A stretch of 19,899 nucleotides of DNA from JBBDWJ01 sp040902925 (lineage in GTDB: Bacteria > Acidobacteriota > Terriglobia > Bryobacterales > UBA6623): contig JBBDWJ010000222.1 of NCBI GenBank assembly GCA_040902925.1, positions 1 to 19,899 on the forward strand, in the 5' to 3' direction. Shown one piece after another: positions 15,309-19,899 of this stretch (the stretch's first letter is position 1; the number at the start of each line of letters is the position of its first letter). The notes under the pieces were generated by a model that was not told where the DNA came from, did no database searches, and saw nothing but the letters and a program-made list of their open reading frames with translations. Position numbers and translations under genes: made by a program.

Positions 15309-15659
15309 TATTTCTTTGGCGTTGGATCAGGGATTAGGTTGGTGGTCTGGCTCTAATTGTTCCGGGGTTTTTGGGTTGTTCTCGTCTGCTTGGCGGTTTC
15401 TCTCTGGGTTGAGGCTGTGTTTGTCGCCGCTTCGCGGCGAAGGACCGGCATGAGTGCCGGTCCTCACCTCCCGATTTATTGTGTAACTCGTTGACTTGTT
15501 TGGTCTTGGTTGCGGAAGCAGGATCTTGCCAGAATCGGTCACAGCATTTTGAGATTTTTAAGTGCCGTGTTTTTAGTGAGTTCGTGTTGAGAGCCGGGGG
15601 CACGTGAAGGGGGCGATGATAGTCTAGGCACAGGGTAAGATTTCGCAGACGAGTTTGGG
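15309..15659. other. Intergenic DNA between the CYTH gene and the phage module
   Basis: About 350 nt with no supported gene. It is G/T-rich on the plus strand and contains the paired palindrome at 15424-15464. I looked for a tRNA, an att-like direct repeat and an integrase remnant and found none by eye. This is probably where host DNA gives way to the phage-derived segment, but I cannot place the junction. Confidence 0.5.
15424..15464. repeat. Paired palindrome, REP-like
   Basis: Hairpin one: TCGCCGC (15424-15430), loop TTC, GCGGCGA (15434-15440). Immediately next to it, hairpin two: AGGACCGGCA (15441-15450), loop TGAG, TGCCGGTCCT (15455-15464), a perfect 10-bp stem. The same order of a CGCCGC hairpin followed by a GGAC-type hairpin recurs at 19813-19888, which suggests two copies of one element. 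No T run follows. Confidence 0.75.
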
Positions 15660-15698
15660 ACTGGCTCCAACCGGTGTGGTTGGGGCCAGTTTTTTTTT
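15660..15698 (+). terminator. Strong intrinsic terminator before the terminase genes
   Basis: ACTGGCTCCAACC (15660-15672) pairs with GGTTGGGGCCAGT (15678-15690) over 13 bp with one G-U pair and a 5-nt loop, ending in a run of nine Ts (15690-15698). This is a textbook rho-independent terminator on the plus strand. It is followed directly by GGAGG (15699-15703), so it ends where the ribosome-binding site of the next gene starts. It may stop host transcription entering the phage module or act as an attenuator for it. Confidence 0.85.
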
Positions 15699-15708
15699 GG
15701 AGGTTCTG

Positions 15709-16179
15709 TTGGGAGCGGGTGACAAGATCCAGGATGCCGTTGGTGGGCGGGCAGGTGACGCTGGGCAACAAGAGCTCACGCAAGGCGCGAGGCCTGCAGC
15801 GCGGCCCAGGAGATCCAGAAGAGATGCGTCTGAGAAGAGACGAACCGCCGGCGCGGGGGACGATGTGCGTCGTCCCAGGGCGTCGCCGGGCAAGCTAGGG
15901 ACGCACGAATCGACAGAGGCGGAGGAAGGATCTGAGAATGAACCGACTCCCATTTCGAGGAAAGAGCTTTTGGAAAAGGCACTGCGCATTATCGCGGCAG
16001 ACCTTAAGATCGAAGCAGGAAAGCGGCCGACGAATACTATCGGGAGCCTCGTACAACTGTTGAAACTCGACCGAGCATTCAGGGAGGACGAAGAGCAACC
16101 CCATGAGATTCGTGTCGTATGGCAGGAAAAAAAGGACGAGACATTGGACGACTCAACTGCGCCCTCGATCGAGAACTGA
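15709..16179 (+). CDS. Small terminase-like protein, putative
   Basis: A 156-aa product placed directly before the large terminase. The C-terminal half (about residues 80-145) looks like a real helical protein: SRKELLEKALRIIAADL, then TIGSLVQLLKLDRAF, then HEIRVVWQE. Small terminase-like proteins before terL in phages often have this build, with helices that bind DNA. The N-terminal half is Arg/Gly/Ala-rich with no clear fold. I chose TTG 15709 for GGAGG at 15699-15703 (5-nt spacing); the frame is open from 15655, but that part is the terminator hairpin. A later GTG near 15864 would give a shorter protein. Another frame is open from GTG 15719 to about 15898, so a frameshift in the 5' half cannot be excluded. 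Its function is inferred from position. Confidence 0.6.
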   Translation: MGAGDKIQDAVGGRAGDAGQQELTQGARPAARPRRSRRDASEKRRTAGAGDDVRRPRASPGKLGTHESTEAEEGSENEPTPISRKELLEKALRIIAADLKIEAGKRPTNTIGSLVQLLKLDRAFREDEEQPHEIRVVWQEKKDETLDDSTAPSIEN

Positions 16180-17444
16180 CGGAGCGGGTGCTGCCATCGC
16201 AGTCGCGGTTTTACGACTCCAAAGCGCGATTCAAAGGGTTTTCGGGGCCAGTGGGGTCAGGGAAGACTCATGCGTTATGCGTTCAGGCATTCAAGCTTTG
16301 CAATCGCAATCCGGGAAGAACGGGGTTAATCGGGGCGCCGACGATTCCGATGTTGCGGGATTCGACGTTGGTCTCGTTCCTGCGATTGTGTGACGAACTG
16401 GATTCTCCGTATTCGGTCAACAAGAGCACGAATACGGTGACGATGAAATGGGGCGGGTCACGGATCTTATTCCGGTCCTTGGATGCCTACGAGAGATTGC
16501 GGGGCACGAACCTCGCCTGGTTCGGAGTCGATGAGCTGACGTATGTCAAAGAGGAAGCGTGGCTGCGGTTAGAAGCGCGGCTGCGCGACCCCGATGCGAC
16601 GGACTTATGCGGGTTCGGGGTCTGGACTCCGAAGGGATTTGATTGGGTAGCGCGGCGGTTCCGGGAGGAGCCTATCCAAGGCTATGAGCTGATCGAGGCG
16701 CGGCCGTTCGAGAACAGGCACATCCTGAAACGAACGCCGGATTTCTATGAGCGGCTGAAGGCCAGCTATGACGAGAATTTCTATCAGCAGGAGGCCCTTG
16801 GCAAGTATCTCAACCTTCAGGCGGGGCGGGTTTACTACACGTTTGAACGCAAAGAGCATGTCGGGGAGCACGCGGTTGACCCTGCGGAGCCGTTGCTGTG
16901 GTCTTGGGATTTCAATATCAACCCGATGAGCTCGGTGATCTGCCAACGGATACGTGACGTTGTGTATGTTTTGGACGAGATTGTGTTGCAGACTTCTTCG
17001 ACGCCCGAGGTTTGCGCGGAGTTTGTGGAGCGGTATGGGGAGCATCGCGCGGGCGTGAAGGTTTATGGCGACGCTTCTGGCAGCCATAGCAGTACGGTCA
17101 CGGGCACGTCGGATTATCAGTACATCCGGAAGTTCTTTGCGGGACGCCGGAGTTTGAAGGGGGTTGTCCGGGTGGCGGCTTCGAATCCTTCGGTTCGTGA
17201 CCGGATCAACCTTGTCAATGCCCGGCTGAAGAATGCGAACGGGGAAAGGCGATTGTTTGTCGATCGAGGCTGCCGGCAGATGGTCAAAGATTTTGAAGAG
17301 GTTTGCTATAAGCCGGATAGCGGACAGGTTGATAAGGATCGTGATTCCAAGCGGACGCATCTTTCGGATGCCTTGGGGTATTTGCTTTGGCAGGAGATTG
17401 GCGGGTTGGGGCGTGTTGGGGAGCGGGCACGGCGGGTGGTTTGA
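16119..17444 (+). CDS. terL: Phage terminase large subunit (packaging ATPase/nuclease)
   Basis: The motor that pumps phage DNA into the prohead and cuts it. The 441-aa frame has Walker A GPVGSGKT (43-50), Walker B ending in GVDE (136-139, LAWFGVDELTY), and a coupling-type motif WTPKG near 169-173. The RNase H-like nuclease domain has acidic residues D264 (WSWDFNI), D318 (VYGDASG) and D417 (HLSDALGYLLW), all in expected contexts, so it appears intact. Start choice is uncertain: ATG 16119 overlaps the previous gene by 61 nt, while GTG 16188, 8 nt after that gene's stop and just after GGAG (16181-16184), would remove 23 residues that do not look conserved. The portal gene follows after about 150 nt. 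Confidence 0.93.
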   Translation: MAGKKGRDIGRLNCALDRELTERVLPSQSRFYDSKARFKGFSGPVGSGKTHALCVQAFKLCNRNPGRTGLIGAPTIPMLRDSTLVSFLRLCDELDSPYSVNKSTNTVTMKWGGSRILFRSLDAYERLRGTNLAWFGVDELTYVKEEAWLRLEARLRDPDATDLCGFGVWTPKGFDWVARRFREEPIQGYELIEARPFENRHILKRTPDFYERLKASYDENFYQQEALGKYLNLQAGRVYYTFERKEHVGEHAVDPAEPLLWSWDFNINPMSSVICQRIRDVVYVLDEIVLQTSSTPEVCAEFVERYGEHRAGVKVYGDASGSHSSTVTGTSDYQYIRKFFAGRRSLKGVVRVAASNPSVRDRINLVNARLKNANGERRLFVDRGCRQMVKDFEEVCYKPDSGQVDKDRDSKRTHLSDALGYLLWQEIGGLGRVGERARRVV

Positions 17445-17449
17445 GGGCC

Positions 17450-17489
17450 GTTGATCGGTTGATCCGTTGATCCGTTGATCGGTTGATCG
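17450..17489. repeat. Octamer tandem repeat (GTTGATC plus C or G, five units)
   Basis: Five contiguous 8-nt units, GTTGATCG, GTTGATCC, GTTGATCC, GTTGATCG, GTTGATCG, start 6 nt after the terL stop. Each has a GATC. It lies in the only sizeable gap inside the phage module. It may be a slippage-prone spacer or a protein-binding array; nothing in the sequence decides between them. Confidence 0.85.
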
Positions 17490-17554
17490 GGCGGTTGGCT
17501 GGTTTGGGCGGCTTGGGTGGTGGGTGCCTGTTGCAGTGCGTTTTGAAGGGATTT

Positions 17555-17576
17555 GGACAGGCAGGATTGCCTGTCC
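17555..17576. repeat. Short palindrome upstream of the portal gene
   Basis: GGACAGGCA (17555-17563) pairs perfectly with TGCCTGTCC (17568-17576) around the tetraloop GGAT. It shares the GGACAGGC core with the element at 19855-19888 and the GGACAG start with the inner stem at 7121-7140. It ends 15 nt before the chosen portal start, so the hairpin could affect access to that start. Confidence 0.7.
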
Positions 17577-17591
17577 CACTGGGGTGTTTTT

Positions 17592-19004
17592 GTGATTGAG
17601 GCTTTGAATAAAGAGAATCCGGAATACCGGGACCGCAAGGAGATGTGGCAGCGGTATTGGGATTTTTATGCCGGCGGCGAACAGTTGCGGCGGAACGCGA
17701 GCCGGTATCTGGTGCGGCGGCAGAAAGAGCCCAATGACGTTTATCTGGAACGGCTTTCCCGCGTTTTCTTTGAGAACTATTTGGGGTCTTGCGTCGACTG
17801 GTACGCGGCGACTTTGTTTCGCACTCCTGCGGGGTTGAGCTACCGGACTTCGAATCCGGCTGTCGAGAGTTTTTTTACGGAATTCGGCGAGGACTGCGAT
17901 TGCTGTGGGACTTCGCTGCTCGAGATGGCGCGGCGTGTCTTCATCCAGTGCCTGGTGTTTCGTGAGAGTTATGTGCTGATCGACTTTCCGCAAGTCGATG
18001 GCGCGGTTTCGAATCGGGCCGAGGAGGATGCGATCGGGAAGTCGCGGGCTTATTTGGTGAACTATACGGCGCCGCAGTTGATCAATTGGAAGGCAGACGG
18101 CAACGGGGCGTTCGAGTGGGTCATTCTCAAGACTCATCGGACCTATCAGGAAAACTTTGACGAGACAGAAGTCGTTAGTGAGGAGCAGTGGGCCTATTAC
18201 GACCGGGAGAATTTTCGAATTTACCGGCTGAGGCGAACGGAACGCACGGACGGCGGTGATGCGGTGGCGCGGGGTGCGAGCGACGCGGTTGAACTGGTGG
18301 ACCAGGGCCGTCATGGGTTGGCTGAGATCCGGCGTGTGCCTCTGGTGAAGCTGGCGGTTACCGATGGTTTGTGGCTCGCGAACAAGGCGGCGCTGCTGCA
18401 ACAGGAGCATTTCAACAAGTCGAACGCTTTGGCTTGGGCGCTGCACATGGGGCTGTTTGCGATGCCGGTGATCTACTCGGAGCGGGAGTGGCAGCAGATT
18501 GTCGGAGAGGCCTACTACATTCAGCTTGGTCCTAACGACCGGTTCGGCTGGACGGAGCCCGAGGGCAATGTTTTTCAGATCGCGGCCGACAATCTGGATC
18601 GAATCAAGGACGAGATTTACCGGGTTTGTTATTTGATGACGCAGGCTGGGGGCCGCGAGGCGCGGCATCTTGGACAGTCTGGCGCGAGCAAACAGCGCGA
18701 CTTTGCGATTACCCATGAGGTGCTGCGGGCCTATGGCGGGTTGATCAAGGGATTTCTTGGTGAAGTTTTTGAGTTGGTGCGGCGGGCGCGGCGGGACGAT
18801 GTCGAGATTGCGATTACCGGGATGGACCAGTTCAATGATCCTGATTTTTCGGAGGAACTGGCGAACGCGGCCGGTTTGCAGGAGTTGGGGATCCGATCAG
18901 CAAGGCTGGATCGCGAGATTCGAAAGCGCGTCGCGATGAAGTATTTGGAAGGCGCCAGCCAGGAGACGAAAAACGAGGTGGCTCGCGAGATTGACGGCGA
19001 GTAA
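17592..19004 (+). CDS. Phage portal protein, putative
   Basis: A 470-aa protein located right after terL, where the dodecameric portal gene normally sits; the portal forms the DNA channel at one capsid vertex and docks the terminase. The N-terminal part (YRDRKEMWQRYWDFYAGGEQLRR, then LSRVFFENYLGSCVDWYAATLFR) and the later stretch around SGASKQRDFAITHEVLRAYGGLIKGFLGEVFELVRRA resemble portal proteins: a tyrosine-rich start, then a long-helix region before a charged C terminus. The length is within the usual range. I chose GTG 17592 with GGGGTG upstream; the frame opens at TTG 17553, but those codons are the palindrome. No frameshift or internal stop is seen. Recognition rests on position and general pattern, not a catalytic motif. 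Confidence 0.75.
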   Translation: MIEALNKENPEYRDRKEMWQRYWDFYAGGEQLRRNASRYLVRRQKEPNDVYLERLSRVFFENYLGSCVDWYAATLFRTPAGLSYRTSNPAVESFFTEFGEDCDCCGTSLLEMARRVFIQCLVFRESYVLIDFPQVDGAVSNRAEEDAIGKSRAYLVNYTAPQLINWKADGNGAFEWVILKTHRTYQENFDETEVVSEEQWAYYDRENFRIYRLRRTERTDGGDAVARGASDAVELVDQGRHGLAEIRRVPLVKLAVTDGLWLANKAALLQQEHFNKSNALAWALHMGLFAMPVIYSEREWQQIVGEAYYIQLGPNDRFGWTEPEGNVFQIAADNLDRIKDEIYRVCYLMTQAGGREARHLGQSGASKQRDFAITHEVLRAYGGLIKGFLGEVFELVRRARRDDVEIAITGMDQFNDPDFSEELANAAGLQELGIRSARLDREIRKRVAMKYLEGASQETKNEVAREIDGE

Positions 19005-19019
19005 GTTCCAGGAGAAGGG

Positions 19020-19202
19020 GTGCCTCCTNNNNNNNNNNCCTGGTGGCGGCTGAACCGGCGCTTTTTGCTTGGAGGCGGGCGCTACGCGGCGTGGGCATCG
19101 GGTGTGATTGTTTTTGATTTCGAGAGCTTGGTGAAAGAGATATGGAACGGGACACGAACGATTCCGGGCGGCAGGGCGTGGAGGAGAAGCGCTCTGGGTT
19201 AG
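19020..19202 (+). CDS. Small ORF interrupted by the assembly gap, unknown
   Basis: A GTG at 19020 with GGAG (19011-19014) five nt upstream lies 16 nt after the portal stop, which looks like a genuine gene start. After three codons it runs into 10 Ns. If the gap were exactly 10 nt, the frame would continue (WWRLNRRFLLGGG, then VIVFDFESLVKEIW) to a stop at 19200-19202, overlapping the next gene by about 60 nt. Because such N runs often stand for gaps of unknown size, the downstream part may belong to another frame or gene. I recognise no family. In phage maps this slot often holds a head-morphogenesis gene, but too little is visible to say so here. Confidence 0.3.
   Translation: MPPXXXXWWRLNRRFLLGGGRYAAWASGVIVFDFESLVKEIWNGTRTIPGGRAWRRSALG
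19029..19038. other. Assembly gap (10 Ns)
   Basis: Ten undefined bases between the portal and scaffold-like genes. The run is of a conventional placeholder length, so the true distance may differ and a gene could be missing or shortened here. Confidence 0.98.
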
Positions 19203-19732
19203 AAGCGATTCGAACCATGATCGGGGATTACATGCGGCACAAAGAGGACCAGCAGGATTCGGACTTGCGGGTGATGCTCGACGAGGAACGGCGCAAGCGA
19301 GAAAGTCTCGAACGACAACTCGGCGAGCTCGGCGAGGAGAACCGCCGGACGCGGCGGCAGGCTGAGCAGACGGAGCGGGTTTCCCGGATTCAGAGTTGTT
19401 TGCAGGAGCTGGGGGTACGGAAGGTTCCGTTGGCGCTTCGTTTGGTGAGAGACGAGATTGTTCGCGGAGACGACGGGGAGTTGTATGCGCAGGTCAAGGG
19501 TGCGCAGATTCCCTACCGGGAGTTTCTCGAGGATTTTGTGGCCGAGAATCCGGAGTTTTTGCCTCCGCGGATTGCTGGCGGCTCGGGGGCCAGCGGCGGT
19601 GAGCGGGGCGAGATGCGGCCGGGCGGAATTGATCTGAATAGTATCCGGCCGGGGATGAGCCGCGAGGAGCTGGCGGAGGCTTGGAAGGAAGTGGCTCGGT
19701 TGGCTGGCGAGGGCGGGGATCGATGGGGATGA
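19142..19732 (+). CDS. Phage scaffold-like coiled-coil protein, putative
   Basis: A 196-aa, highly charged protein. Residues about 35-85 form a likely coiled coil (DEERRKRESLERQLGELGEE). A middle part follows (ALRLVRDEIVRGDDGELYAQVKG, then IPYREFLEDFVAENPEFLPPR), then a Gly/Ser-rich linker and a C-terminal amphipathic helix (SIRPGMSREELAEAWKEVARLA). This plan, with position after the portal and presumably before a capsid gene beyond the window, fits scaffolding proteins that organise prohead assembly and bind capsid through a C-terminal helix. No protease motif is seen. It starts at ATG 19142 with a weak GAAAGAG upstream. A role as another small structural protein is possible. Confidence 0.6.
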   Translation: MERDTNDSGRQGVEEKRSGLEAIRTMIGDYMRHKEDQQDSDLRVMLDEERRKRESLERQLGELGEENRRTRRQAEQTERVSRIQSCLQELGVRKVPLALRLVRDEIVRGDDGELYAQVKGAQIPYREFLEDFVAENPEFLPPRIAGGSGASGGERGEMRPGGIDLNSIRPGMSREELAEAWKEVARLAGEGGDRWG

Positions 19733-19812
19733 GTGGCGGATTTGTTTGTGTGGAGGTGGTTGGTTTGTGTGAGTGAATCGGGCCGGCGGAGATGCTGGAT
19801 TTGATTGGTTGG

Positions 19813-19888
19813 CTCGCCGCTCTCGCGGCGAGGGCGGCGGCGCTTGACGCCGACGGACAGGCGGGAGCGCCTGGCGGGAGCGCCTGTC
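19813..19888. repeat. Compound palindrome, REP-like, with internal duplication
   Basis: Hairpin one: CTCGCCGC (19813-19820), loop TCTC, GCGGCGAG (19825-19832). Downstream, GACAGGCG (19856-19863) can pair with CGCCTGTC (19881-19888); between them the 13-mer GCGGGAGCGCCTG occurs twice in direct tandem (19861-19873 and 19874-19886), as if the loop and one arm had been copied. The order matches the element at 15424-15464. The stretch from 19733 to the window end has no gene I can support. Confidence 0.75.
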
Positions 19889-19899
19889 GCTACTTGGAC

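Noticed and set aside
16605..18716. A 703-codon open frame on the minus strand opposite terL and the portal gene
   Set aside because: It is a mirror of two recognisable plus-strand genes, crosses their intergenic tandem repeat (giving a repeated STDQ/ING pattern) and has no recognisable domain; long antisense frames are common in G+C-rich DNA.
1..19899. CRISPR array, toxin-antitoxin pair, restriction system or biosynthetic cluster
   Set aside because: I looked for regularly spaced direct repeats, small paired genes and defence or assembly-line domains; none is present apart from the two short tandem repeats already listed.

Overview
The window looks like a G+C-rich bacterial chromosome segment, most likely from an uncultured acidobacterium (Bryobacterales/Solibacter-like). 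That guess rests on the style of the proteins, the Ala/Pro-rich IF2, the many GTG/TTG starts and the small intergenic palindromes; there is no rRNA to confirm it. A run of 10 Ns at 19029-19038 shows this is a scaffolded draft assembly.

Region 1 (1-6961, + strand) is a translation/transcription operon: an attenuator-like hairpin, rimP, nusA, infB, a YlxP/DUF503 gene and rbfA. The rbfA frame has no stop at its usual end. It runs through a signal-peptide-like segment into a complete ApbE-type FAD:protein FMN transferase, giving one 460-codon ORF. This is the most unusual gene in the window.

Region 2 (6962-9564) holds two minus-strand genes in roomy intergenic DNA: a lone Flp-type pilin and a radical SAM/SPASM-like enzyme. 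A long stem-loop separates apbE from the convergent pilin gene.

Region 3 (9565-15308, + strand) starts with a tight cluster: larC (nickel-pincer cofactor chelatase) overlaps metG by 4 nt, metG overlaps a TatD-family hydrolase by 4 nt, and a long-chain polyprenyl diphosphate synthase follows. After a double-hairpin repeat comes a CYTH-domain gene.

Region 4 (about 15660-19899, + strand) is the head-packaging end of a tailed-phage or prophage-like element: a small terminase-like protein, the large terminase, a portal protein, a small ORF broken by the assembly gap, and a coiled-coil scaffold-like protein. The window ends before the expected major capsid gene. A strong intrinsic terminator marks the left side of this module. 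No integrase, tRNA attachment site or repressor is visible.

Small palindromes of related design lie between genes at about 7110, 14658, 15424, 17555 and 19813. They look like one family of REP-like interspersed repeats. Two short tandem repeats (7-mer at 9391, 8-mer at 17450) are also present.
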